From the NCBI GenBank assembly GCA_021163155.1, contig JAGGXI010000106.1, positions 1 to 12,991 of the forward strand: a stretch of DNA of 12,991 bases, given 5' to 3'. Shown piece by piece: positions 1 to 6,900 of the stretch. The position numbers and the translations under genes were made by a program. Under the pieces are notes generated by a model. It was not told where the DNA came from and did no database searches. It worked only from the letters and a program-made list of their open reading frames with translations. This stretch comes from Candidatus Aerophobota bacterium. GTDB lineage: Bacteria > Aerophobota > Aerophobia > Aerophobales > JAGGXI01. Each line of letters begins with the position of its first letter. Position 1 is the stretch's first letter.

Positions 1-1193
1 ACTCCATATATTCCGGCAAAATAAAAGCTGATAAGAGTAGCTCCTGCAATTATTACCACAGGAACCGCAGTAGATAACATCCCTATTGATAATCCATTAA
101 CTATTACTATAGCGGGACCACTCTTTGCAGAATTAGCTAATTCCTTAACTGGTTTATGCTTATTGGAGGTATAATATACACTTATCTCACCTATAATTAA
201 ACCGGAGATAACACCAGCAAGGATTGCCCAAAAGGGGCCTAAAACAGAATAATTTTGATAACTTGTGCCTAAATATCTAACAATGAAATAAGACCCTACC
301 GCCATTAAAATAGCAGAAAAATAGGTTCCACTGTTTAAGGCTTTTTGGGGGTCATCTGTTTTTATTGTTTTAACCCATATTATTCCTATAAGGGAGGAGA
401 TAATTCCCCAAGCAGCCAAATAAAAAGGGAGATAAGTTAAGGAATAAATAGCTAAAGAAGTAGAGATAGCTAAAGTAGCGATTATAGACTCTACATAAGA
501 CTCCAAAAGGTCCGCTCCTAATCCTGCTACATCTCCAACATTATCTCCAACATTATCAGCAATAACTGCTGGATTACGGGGGTCATCTTCTGGAATTCCT
601 GCTTCTATTTTTCCTACCAAATCTGCTCCCATGTCTGCTCCTTTGGTATAAATTCCTCCTCCAGTACGAGCAAATAAAGCCATCAAAGAAGCTCCCATGG
701 CATACCCATTAATAATAATAGATTTCCCTTTAAATAGGATAAAAACAACTATTAAACCGAGAAAAGCTACACAGACTACGGAAAGTCCCGTGACTGCTCC
801 CGCAGAGAAAGAGACATCTAAAGCTGGCTTAAGTCCTTTTGTAGCTGCTTGAGTAGTTCTGCTGTTAGTTCTTGTGGCTATACTCATTCCAATCCAACCA
901 GCCATGGCAGAACAAAAAACTCCTATAATAAAAGCAATAGCAGTTTTCCAGTTAATCTCAACATTATGTCCAAAGAGAGGGCACAAAGATAAAAAGATAG
1001 CCACTATAACTACTACAATGGATATTGTTTTGTATTCTCTATATAAAAATGTTTTTGCTCCTTTTTGAATAGTTTTAGAAATAGATTGCATTAACTCATT
1101 TCCAGGATTAGTTTTAAGTATCCCCTTTATTAAAAAACTCACTCCTATAAGACCTATTATCCCTGCTCCTGCTGAAATTATTATTTTGTACAT
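1..1193 (-). CDS. hppA: Membrane-bound ion-pumping pyrophosphatase, N-terminal 397 residues (gene cut by left edge)
   Basis: Integral membrane enzyme that splits pyrophosphate and uses the energy to move H+ and/or Na+ out of the cytoplasm. The reading frame is open from the ATG at 1191-1193 to the window edge. A GGAGAG site lies 8 to 9 bases upstream of that ATG. The translated part shows several hydrophobic helices, then the pyrophosphate-binding signature DMGADLVGKIE (residues 188-198), PEDDPRNPAVIADNVGDNVGD (201-221, Asp-rich Mg-PPi site) and VAGLGADLLES (222-232). DMGADL and GLGADLLES resemble the potassium-dependent and Na+-pumping branches more than the potassium-independent H+ branch. 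The residue that decides potassium dependence lies beyond the edge. Glu occurs at both residue 231 and residue 235, the two alternative gate positions. The gene starts 13 bases after the pth stop and is probably its operon partner. Family is certain; the ion specificity is inferred. Confidence 0.96.
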   Translation of the reverse strand, partial: MYKIIISAGAGIIGLIGVSFLIKGILKTNPGNELMQSISKTIQKGAKTFLYREYKTISIVVVIVAIFLSLCPLFGHNVEINWKTAIAFIIGVFCSAMAGWIGMSIATRTNSRTTQAATKGLKPALDVSFSAGAVTGLSVVCVAFLGLIVVFILFKGKSIIINGYAMGASLMALFARTGGGIYTKGADMGADLVGKIEAGIPEDDPRNPAVIADNVGDNVGDVAGLGADLLESYVESIIATLAISTSLAIYSLTYLPFYLAAWGIISSLIGIIWVKTIKTDDPQKALNSGTYFSAILMAVGSYFIVRYLGTSYQNYSVLGPFWAILAGVISGLIIGEISVYYTSNKHKPVKELANSAKSGPAIVIVNGLSIGMLSTAVPVVIIAGATLISFYFAGIYG

Positions 1194-1206
1194 CTTTTTC
1201 TCTCCA

Positions 1207-1779
1207 TTATGATATGTATTTGCAATTATATTCTCTCATTGCTTTATCTATTCCTTCTGTAATTATCATATTTATAGCTTGTCCTGCTCTTTCTATCGTC
1301 TCTTTTATTATCTTTTTCTCTCGTAGATTAAACTCTTCCAACACATATTCTTTCAGTTTTTCCTTCTTGTATGGTGAGCCGATCCCCACTCGTAGACGGG
1401 GTATTTCTTCTGTATTTAAATATTGAATAATGGACCTCAATCCTTTATGGCCTCCATCTCTCCCTTTTTTAGCAATTTTAATTCTACCCATCTCCAAATT
1501 TACATCGTCACTTATTAATATTATATCCTTATGCTTTATTTGATACCTCTCCTGGAGGGCATAGAAGGAATGGCCAGATTCATTCACAAATGTAAGAGGC
1601 TTAGCCAGAATTACTTTTTCTTCCTTTATATACCCTTTCCCTATCACTACTTGAGATAGATAAGTATTTAATTGTATATTGTAAAGCTTAGATAGGTAAT
1701 CTACAACAAGAAATCCTATGTTATGTCGTGTAAAACGATATTTTTCTCCTGGGTTACCCAGTCCAAATACCAACTTCAT
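1207..1779 (-). CDS. pth: Peptidyl-tRNA hydrolase
   Basis: Cytoplasmic esterase that releases the peptide from peptidyl-tRNAs dropped by stalled ribosomes, so the tRNA can be reused. At 190 residues it matches the bacterial Pth family. The N-terminal signature FGLGNPGEKYRFTRHNIGF holds Asn9 and the catalytic His19. KPLTFVNESG (60-69) holds the substrate-binding Asn66, ISDDVNLEMG (89-98) holds the catalytic Asp91, and DGGHKGLRSI starts at 108. In that last motif Lys112 takes the place of the Asn found in the E. coli enzyme; Lys or Arg there also occurs in other bacterial Pth proteins, so it is not a sign of inactivation. Its start codon is two bases past the rplY stop, so translation is probably coupled to the upstream gene. 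Start and family are both secure. Confidence 0.97.
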   Translation of the reverse strand: MKLVFGLGNPGEKYRFTRHNIGFLVVDYLSKLYNIQLNTYLSQVVIGKGYIKEEKVILAKPLTFVNESGHSFYALQERYQIKHKDIILISDDVNLEMGRIKIAKKGRDGGHKGLRSIIQYLNTEEIPRLRVGIGSPYKKEKLKEYVLEEFNLREKKIIKETIERAGQAINMIITEGIDKAMREYNCKYIS

Positions 1780-1781
1780 CT

Positions 1782-2483
1782 CTACTCTTTTTTCTTCTCT
1801 TTAGCTACTTCTTTTTCAGGAATTTCCTCCTCTTTCACCTCCTTTTTACCTATTAATTCTACTTCTTCAGCTGCTACTTTTCTTTCTTCCTCTAATTTTT
1901 CCAATTCTTCTTCGCTAACAGGAGAAATTAGAGAAACTACATTTTCATCAGGATAAGTAATAACTTTTATATTGGGAGGTAGTTTCAAGTCTTTCACATA
2001 AAAAGAATCTCCAATCATCAAAGGGGTTATATCTACCTCTATTGCTTCAGGAATATCTTTAGGAAGGCATTCAATCTCTATCTCTCGTAATAGATGCTCT
2101 ACTATGCCTCCCAATTTTTCTCCTTGTGCTTTTCCTACAAAGGATAAAGGAACAATAGTAGTAACCTTTTCTCCTTTTGTAATTTCATAGAAATCTATGT
2201 GCTGAAGTCCTTCTTTCAACCGATTTTCCTGGAATTCCTTAACTATAACTTCTCGCTGTTTATTTTTACTCTCATTAACTAAATTTAAGGTAATTATTTT
2301 CTGTTTGCCAGAAGCAAGAGAAAAAAAGGTTTTAAGTTCACCCATTTCTATCTCCAATAGAAGATTTTTCTTAATATGAGGTCCATAAAGAACAGCAGGT
2401 AAAATTTTTCTTTTTCTTAACTTTCGCGCATACTCCTTCCCTGTTTTATCTCTTACTTTAACATTTAGTATATTTTTTTTCAT
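1782..2483 (-). CDS. rplY: Large-subunit ribosomal protein bL25, two-domain CTC/TL5 type with charged tail
   Basis: Binds 5S rRNA in the large ribosomal subunit; the longer CTC form is often linked to general stress. It is 233 residues, far longer than the single-domain E. coli protein (about 94). The N-terminal half carries the bL25 pattern (RDKTGKEYARKLRKRKILPA, then AVLYGPH) and the end of that domain reads LQHIDFYEITKGEKV. The second half is the TL5/CTC beta domain, including VEHLLREIEIECLPKDIPEA and DITPLMIGDSFYVKDL. The last 45 residues or so (189-233) are almost only Glu, Lys, Val and Ala, a flexible charged tail common in such proteins. An AGGAG site lies 10 bases before the ATG. It sits 34 bases after prs and 2 bases before pth, the order seen in many bacteria. 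Confidence 0.96.
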   Translation of the reverse strand: MKKNILNVKVRDKTGKEYARKLRKRKILPAVLYGPHIKKNLLLEIEMGELKTFFSLASGKQKIITLNLVNESKNKQREVIVKEFQENRLKEGLQHIDFYEITKGEKVTTIVPLSFVGKAQGEKLGGIVEHLLREIEIECLPKDIPEAIEVDITPLMIGDSFYVKDLKLPPNIKVITYPDENVVSLISPVSEEELEKLEEERKVAAEEVELIGKKEVKEEEIPEKEVAKEKKKE

Positions 2484-2517
2484 AAAAATTTTCTCCTATT
2501 TTATTCTTACTTAAGAA

Positions 2518-3477
2518 TTAAGCTTTATTATTCAAAAATAAAGAGCTTACTGACCTATGCTCATGGATACGTTTTATGGCTTCTCCTAATAAAGAAGCTA
2601 CAGAAATAATCTTAATTTTATTCTTCTTTTTCTTTTCATTTTTTAAAGGAATAGTATCCGTTACTATCAGTTCTTTTAAAGGAGAATTCTCAATCTTTTC
2701 ATAGGCATCAGCAGAAAGTACAGGATGAGTGCACCCGGCATAAATATCTTTTGCCCCTTTCTTCTTCAAAGTCTCTATAGCTACAATTAAAGTTCCTCCT
2801 GTATCAACCATATCATCAATGATAAAAACATTTTTTCCTTCAATTTCTCCCACAATATTTAACACTTCCACTTTATTAGTTGTAGGTCTTCTTTTATCAA
2901 TAATAGCTAAAGAGCTATTTAATATTCTTGCATACGCACGGGCTCTTCTCACACCTCCCATATCAGGAGAAAGCACCACTAAATCCTTCAGTTTTTTTTT
3001 CTTGAGATAATTGATAATTATAGGAGAAGCGAATAAGTGGTCTACTTTTATATCAAAAAATCCTTGAATTTGGGAAGCATGCAGATCCATCGTAAGAACT
3101 CTATCCGCCCCTGCTGTTGTAATTAAATTAGCCACTAATTTTGCTGTAATAGGAACTCGTGGCTCATCTTTTCTGTCTTGACGGGCATATCCATAATAGG
3201 GAATAACAGCAGTGATTCTTTCTGCCGAAGCCCTTCGAAAGGCATCAATCATTATAAGTAATTCCATTATGTTTTCATTTGCAGGAGGGCAAGTGGGTTG
3301 GAGAAGAAAAACGTCTTTTGCCCTTATATTTTCTTCAATTTTTACATGAATTTCTTTATCGCTAAAAGATTTAATGTTTATCTTCCCTAACGAAATTCCC
3401 ATGTAATCAGCTATTTTTTTAGCCAGTTCAGGATTAGCTCTCCCTGCAAAAAATCCTAATTCATCATTCAACCCCAT
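2518..3477 (-). CDS. prs: Ribose-phosphate pyrophosphokinase (PRPP synthetase)
   Basis: Transfers pyrophosphate from ATP to ribose 5-phosphate, giving PRPP for purine, pyrimidine, NAD, His and Trp synthesis. The 319-residue length fits class I enzymes. Motifs in order are the ATP flexible loop YYGYARQDRK (94-103), the catalytic His133 in MDLHASQIQGFF, PDMGGVRRAR (171-180), the PRPP-binding loop IIDDMVDTGGT (219-229) and the C-terminal helix IKRIHEHRSVSSLF. I chose the ATG at 3475-3477 because GGAG at 3484-3487 lies six bases before it. An in-frame TTG at 3487-3489 would add four residues but overlaps that same site. This is the first gene of the prs-rplY-pth-hppA set; I see no strong promoter directly before it. 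PRPP synthesis links the set to nucleotide supply, next to translation genes. Confidence 0.97.
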   Translation of the reverse strand: MGLNDELGFFAGRANPELAKKIADYMGISLGKINIKSFSDKEIHVKIEENIRAKDVFLLQPTCPPANENIMELLIMIDAFRRASAERITAVIPYYGYARQDRKDEPRVPITAKLVANLITTAGADRVLTMDLHASQIQGFFDIKVDHLFASPIIINYLKKKKLKDLVVLSPDMGGVRRARAYARILNSSLAIIDKRRPTTNKVEVLNIVGEIEGKNVFIIDDMVDTGGTLIVAIETLKKKGAKDIYAGCTHPVLSADAYEKIENSPLKELIVTDTIPLKNEKKKKNKIKIISVASLLGEAIKRIHEHRSVSSLFLNNKA

Positions 3478-3483
3478 TTTTTT

Positions 3484-3487
3484 CTCC
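3484..3487 (-). promoter_or_regulatory. Ribosome binding site that decides the prs start
   Basis: GGAG on the minus strand, six bases before the ATG at 3477. The longer TTG-initiated reading would begin at the last base of this site and would have no site of its own, so the ATG is preferred. Confidence 0.75.
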
Positions 3488-3532
3488 AAATTTTTTATAG
3501 AGACCTTTGAAAAACCTCCAGAGGCTCTAATT

Positions 3533-3591
3533 TGTGTAATCTCGATTTTTATCTGCGAAATCAGAGGTTTCTGACTTTTTTAGAAATCTCT
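3533..3591 (-). repeat. Hairpin repeat, copy A (inverse of copy B)
   Basis: Read on the minus strand, these 59 bases match 5545-5603 on the plus strand with only two differences by eye. One end forms a stem, AGAGATTTCT against AGAAACCTCT, with a nine-base loop; one pair is G-T/A-C mismatched here, whereas copy B pairs perfectly. The other end reads AAATCGAGATTACACA. No T-run follows the stem on either strand, so a simple terminator is unlikely. It lies in the prs upstream spacer. Confidence 0.85.
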
Positions 3592-3724
3592 GATAGACTA
3601 TTTGCATTCTCATTACTGAATTCTGATTAGCCCTATTTTATTCCGAATTCAGGTTCAATATTTAAAAGTAATGCAAAAATTAAAATAAAACTCTCCCTTT
3701 TCTTTTTAAAATTAATTAAGTAGA

Positions 3725-4198
3725 TTAAAGGCCAAAATCTTCTGGTTTTAAATCTTTTAATTTTTTCTTAAATTCTCTGAATTCTTTATCATTTATAGGT
3801 TTGCTTCCTACAGCTACTTTATCCAACACTGTCTCATTTATGTAGATAGGCACTTTAAATCTCAGAGCCAGGGCTATAGCATCGCTGGGACGAGAATCAA
3901 TATCAATGTCCTCGCCGTTCTTCCTCATCACTATCCGAGCATAAAATGTATTGTTTTTTAAATCACTGATGATTACCTTCTCAACTTTACCTTCGAGTTT
4001 TTCGATTAAAGACTTGGTAAGGTCATGGGTTAAAGGTCGAGGCGGCTTTAAATCCTGTAAAGCCAAAGCGATAGCCTGTGCTTCAAATAACCCTATCCAT
4101 ATAGGTAATTTCTTACCTCCTTTTTTTTCTTTTAATATTACAACAGGCATTTTTGAATTCACATCTATAGCCACATTCGCAACTTTTACTTCTATCAT
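3725..4198 (-). CDS. Bifunctional nuclease (BFN, DUF151) domain protein
   Basis: Small single-domain protein of 157 residues. The BFN family was named from a plant protein with both RNase and DNase activity; the role of bacterial members is poorly known, and they are widely conserved, including in thermophiles and mycobacteria. The domain spans nearly the whole chain: VVILKEKKGGKKLPIWIG (19-36), EAQAIALAL (39-47), RPLTHDL (54-60) and DSRPSDAIALALR (101-113), the last two being the family's hallmark motifs. There is no signal peptide, so it is cytoplasmic. An AGGAGGTGA site six bases before the ATG is the best Shine-Dalgarno in the window and suggests strong translation. It follows apgM by 60 bases and is probably co-transcribed with it. 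The family call is firm; the biochemical role is not. Confidence 0.93.
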   Translation of the reverse strand: MIEVKVANVAIDVNSKMPVVILKEKKGGKKLPIWIGLFEAQAIALALQDLKPPRPLTHDLTKSLIEKLEGKVEKVIISDLKNNTFYARIVMRKNGEDIDIDSRPSDAIALALRFKVPIYINETVLDKVAVGSKPINDKEFREFKKKLKDLKPEDFGL

Positions 4199-4258
4199 TT
4201 CTCACCTCCTAACTTTAAATAATAATTTTTAATTTTTTAAGCTAAATTTATAATTTCA

Positions 4259-5485
4259 TCATGACCCTACTATATGCCCACAGCCCATTAAATCTATGAT
4301 CACTTTGTTTAGCTGAATTCCAGTAAGATGTCCTAAACATCCTGAAGAAGCAGAAATTTCATCAAAAAATTTTACCTTATCTTTTCTTATATTACCTCCA
4401 TAAATTAATAGAGGTACAGAATCGCTGCTATGTCTTTTAATAGAAACAGGTGTGCTATGGTCAGCAGTTACAATAAGATAAGCATCCTCTTTTTTCAATA
4501 AGTTAACTAATTTGTCAACTTTTTCAATCATTAAGATTTTATCTTTAAGATTTCCATCGTGGCTGGCACTATCTGTTCCTTTGATATGAATAAAAACAAA
4601 GTCAAATTTTTTTAAAGCTTCTTTTGCGGCAAAAGCTTTAGCTTCAATATCTGTGTCTATTCTTCCTGTAGCTCCTGGAACTTCCAAAACCTCCATCCCT
4701 ACATATATAGCTACACCTTTATAAAGGGCTGCTCCTGCTATACAACAGGAATTAAATCCATATCTGTCTTTTAACGATTCTACTTTTTGGTATGCTCCTG
4801 CTCCTCGAGTTAAGATAATATTTGCGGGAAGTTTCCCCTCCTTTTCTCGTTGTTTATTTATGGGATGGGAAGAGAGTATATCTTTACTTTTTTTCACTAC
4901 CTCGTTTACTATTTTAGCTGTTTTTTTAGTTTCTTTCCCTGGATTTAATGGTTTTGACTCCAAAACAAAAACGTTCTCAGAAGTATGGGGGTCAGTATCC
5001 GAAATGTCTGAAGAAAGGCCATCTCCCCTAAGAACCAAAACTCCTCTATGCTCTGTAGAAGATGCAAAAATAACCTCTATTCCTTCTATCTTTAGCCCCT
5101 GTAGAGATTTAGCTAATTCCTTTCCCTCATCCTTTAATCGTCCTGCTCTCCTATCTATTATTTTCAATTCTTCATCCACAGTAGCAAAGTTACATCTAAA
5201 AGCAACATCTCCTTCTTTTAGGTTAATTCCTACTCCTAAAGCTTCGAGGGGTCCCCTTCCCTTATAATAGATAGAGGGCTCATATCCCAATATAGCTAAA
5301 TGCGAAGTATCACTTCCGGGGATGACTCCAGGCCCTAAAGCGTTCATCAGTCCAACAGAGCCTTCTCTTGCTAACTCATCCAGATTAGGTTTTTTTGTCA
5401 GTTGCAAAGGAGTCTTCCCCTCCCTTGCTACTCTATCTCCTAGTCCATCCACTATTACCAATATAGCCTTTTTTTCTAAGAACAT
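4259..5485 (-). CDS. apgM: Archaeal-type cofactor-independent phosphoglycerate mutase
   Basis: Interconverts 3- and 2-phosphoglycerate in glycolysis and gluconeogenesis through a phosphoserine intermediate. It belongs to the alkaline phosphatase superfamily and needs two divalent metals. The 408-residue length is normal for the ApgM branch, shorter than the roughly 510-residue GpmI form. Visible motifs are VIVDGLGDR (10-18, metal Asp13), PGSDTSHLAILGYEP starting at 56 with the likely nucleophile Ser58, the substrate-contact HIKGTDSASHDG around 300-311, and the metal site TADHSTP (340-346). AGAGG stands before the ATG. This branch is typical of archaea but scattered in bacteria, so it alone does not imply recent transfer. 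A promoter-like pair lies just upstream, next to repeat copy B, and the BFN gene follows. Confidence 0.96.
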   Translation of the reverse strand: MFLEKKAILVIVDGLGDRVAREGKTPLQLTKKPNLDELAREGSVGLMNALGPGVIPGSDTSHLAILGYEPSIYYKGRGPLEALGVGINLKEGDVAFRCNFATVDEELKIIDRRAGRLKDEGKELAKSLQGLKIEGIEVIFASSTEHRGVLVLRGDGLSSDISDTDPHTSENVFVLESKPLNPGKETKKTAKIVNEVVKKSKDILSSHPINKQREKEGKLPANIILTRGAGAYQKVESLKDRYGFNSCCIAGAALYKGVAIYVGMEVLEVPGATGRIDTDIEAKAFAAKEALKKFDFVFIHIKGTDSASHDGNLKDKILMIEKVDKLVNLLKKEDAYLIVTADHSTPVSIKRHSSDSVPLLIYGGNIRKDKVKFFDEISASSGCLGHLTGIQLNKVIIDLMGCGHIVGS

Positions 5486-5505
5486 TTTTTGCCTCTTTAG
5501 TTAAA

Positions 5506-5533
5506 AAAATATCAAGTTTCGCAGTTTTGTCAA
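5506..5533 (-). promoter_or_regulatory. Predicted sigma-70 promoter of apgM
   Basis: On the minus strand a perfect TTGACA (5533-5528) and TATTTT (5511-5506) are separated by 16 bases, and TG one base before the -10 box makes it an extended -10. Transcription would start near 5499, giving a very short leader that just includes the AGAGG ribosome site. The -35 box lies inside a 24-base block also found at 9662-9685. Confidence 0.6.
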
Positions 5534-5544
5534 TCAACTTTTGT

Positions 5545-5603
5545 AGAGATTTCTAAAAAAGTCAGAAATCTCTGATTTCACAGATAAAAATCGAGATTAC
5601 ACA
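5545..5603 (+). repeat. Hairpin repeat, copy B
   Basis: Near-identical inverse copy of 3533-3591 (two differences in 59). AGAGATTTCT (5545-5554) and AGAAATCTCT (5564-5573) form a perfect ten-base stem with a nine-base A-rich loop. It is followed by ATTTCACAGAT and AAATCGAGATTACACA. It lies between the spoIID-like gene and apgM, immediately upstream of the apgM -35 box. Confidence 0.85.
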
Positions 5604-5656
5604 GATAGATTATCCTTACTAAATCGGTGTAATCATTTTTAAGAATCTGTGTAATC
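5595..5656. repeat. Twelve-base inverted repeat next to the SpoIID-gene stop
   Basis: GATTACACAGAT (5595-5606) is the exact reverse complement of ATCTGTGTAATC (5645-5656), with a 38-base centre that contains another partial copy, CGGTGTAATCA. The right arm ends nine bases from the stop codon of the SpoIID-domain gene. Without a T-run it is not a standard terminator, though it could protect the 3' end of that mRNA. It overlaps the end of repeat copy B. Confidence 0.7.
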
Positions 5657-5664
5657 AGGGGCCT

Positions 5665-6900
5665 CTAATAGATTTTTTTTATCTCTGTTCCAGGGTAGTA
5701 AAATTTAAGGATTTCTTCTGTAGTAAAACCTCTCTCAGCCATTACTTTAGCTCCCTGCTGACACATTCCTACGCCATGTCCCCGTCCTCTGCCAGTAAAT
5801 ATAAAATAATCATTTTCTTTCTTTACCTTGAACAGAGTACTTCTTAATTTATCTGTCCCTATTAAATTACGAAAATCGTTTCCTTTTAAATCCAGAATAT
5901 CACCATTACTATAATTTATGCGAAGTTTTTGCATCCTTCCTCCTTCATCAAAGGTGAGAGGGACAATAGAATAAATTTTGCCTATTTTAAATCCGTTGTC
6001 CTTAAAGATTTTCTCTAAGTTGTCTCTCTTTATCCTGAATTTCCAATAATAATGTGGGCTTCCTTTACAGAAATTTTCCTTTTTAGCTTTTAAATATGGG
6101 AAAGCTTTTCCCCAAACACTTTCGCTGGAAGCAGTGTGTCCTCCACAACAGTCATGATAGAAGATGGTCGCCACTTCACTCTGATAGGTAATAACTTTTC
6201 CTTTTGTTGCATCCACTGCTTCTCGAGCTTTGTCATCCTCTGCTTCCACTCCTCTGTATACCTGGTGTTTAACTGTAGAAAATAAATCGTAATTTTCTTC
6301 ATTATTTTTTTTTAGGGAGTCGTTTCGTTTGTTAAGAGCGTAAGTTCTGGAGGCGATAGCCTGGGCCCTTACAGCAGCCGCTGGCCAATTAGAAGATATT
6401 TCAGCTCTTATTACTCCATAAAGATACTCCTCTAACGGAAGTTGATTAATTATTTCAAGAAAAGATCCATTTTGCTGAAAGATAAGGATATCCCCACGAT
6501 ATCTTCTTCCGTTCACCATAATCAAAGAACTATCTCTCTCAGGTTTTATCCATACTTCTTTCCCCAAAATCTTATCTTCCATAACTATTCCTTTAAGAGT
6601 AGCTCTTAATTCTTGAGCTGCAAGAAAATTTTTAATTCTTTCCCCTTTTATTCTATAAGGACCTGTAGCGCTTATTTTTACCTTTCTCTGTTTCTCAGAA
6701 GAGATTTTTACACGGATAACAGGAGAGCTTGCACAAGCTTTTAAGACAAAAAGGGACAAAAAAGAGAAAATTATTATAAATTCGACCCTATTTCTTCTTT
6801 TCCTTAGAGGATGAAAAGGACAGTATTCCATAAGATAAGATAAAATAACAAGCGTTTTTTTAAGATTATAAAATTTTATGTATCTCATCCCTATACTCAT
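5665..6900 (-). CDS. SpoIID/LytB-domain protein, secreted, probable peptidoglycan lytic enzyme
   Basis: The SpoIID family in Bacillus is a membrane-anchored lytic transglycosylase that cuts glycan strands lacking stem peptides; the domain is also common in non-sporulating bacteria. The frame gives 411 residues. A basic stretch RKRRNR (33-38) followed by a hydrophobic FIIIFSFLSLFVL and ACASS is a signal sequence or N-terminal anchor. The domain shows LEEYLYGVIRAEISSNWP with the catalytic-type Glu167, AAAVRAQAIASRTYAL, the Cys/His patch FYHDCCGGHTASSESVWG (248-264) and GRGRGHGVGMCQQGA (370-384), ending in FYYPGTEIKKIY. The start is uncertain: ATGs at 6900, 6888 and 6831 lack a good ribosome site. 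The 6831 start gives a more normal signal-peptide length and no overlap; the 6900 start overlaps the upstream gene by 35 bases and suggests coupling. No other sporulation gene is visible here. Confidence 0.9.
   Translation of the reverse strand: MSIGMRYIKFYNLKKTLVILSYLMEYCPFHPLRKRRNRVEFIIIFSFLSLFVLKACASSPVIRVKISSEKQRKVKISATGPYRIKGERIKNFLAAQELRATLKGIVMEDKILGKEVWIKPERDSSLIMVNGRRYRGDILIFQQNGSFLEIINQLPLEEYLYGVIRAEISSNWPAAAVRAQAIASRTYALNKRNDSLKKNNEENYDLFSTVKHQVYRGVEAEDDKAREAVDATKGKVITYQSEVATIFYHDCCGGHTASSESVWGKAFPYLKAKKENFCKGSPHYYWKFRIKRDNLEKIFKDNGFKIGKIYSIVPLTFDEGGRMQKLRINYSNGDILDLKGNDFRNLIGTDKLRSTLFKVKKENDYFIFTGRGRGHGVGMCQQGAKVMAERGFTTEEILKFYYPGTEIKKIY

Larger units (their letters stand above)
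3478..3724. other. Spacer between prs and the bifunctional nuclease gene
   Basis: No reading frame of note. It holds copy A of a 59-base hairpin repeat (3533-3591). Next to that is an imperfect palindrome in which TTTGCATT (from 3601) pairs with AATGCAAA near 3670, and CTGAATTC pairs with GAATTCAG. A minus-strand TATAAA just before prs could be a -10 box, but the hexamer 17 bases upstream is poor. I cannot assign the prs promoter or a clear rho-independent terminator for the gene at 3725. Confidence 0.5.

Noticed and set aside
874-1068. A plus-strand frame opposite the pyrophosphatase gene
   Set aside because: The minus strand here encodes conserved membrane-PPase helices in an unbroken frame; the plus frame is incidental.
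3545-3591. A rho-independent terminator in repeat copy A or B
   Set aside because: The stem is good but no T-run follows it on either strand; the Ts are in the loop.
4860-5267. A 135-codon plus-strand frame opposite apgM
   Set aside because: It lies wholly within the antisense of a gene with all ApgM motifs, is Ser/Phe/Leu-rich as expected for an antisense frame, and shows no domain.
6090-6302. A 70-codon minus-strand frame inside the SpoIID-domain gene
   Set aside because: It is an out-of-frame shadow of a gene whose correct frame holds every SpoIID motif on both sides, so it is not a frameshift remnant.
5665-6900. Taking the SpoIID domain as proof of endospore formation
   Set aside because: The domain is widespread in non-sporulating bacteria and no other sporulation gene is in the window.
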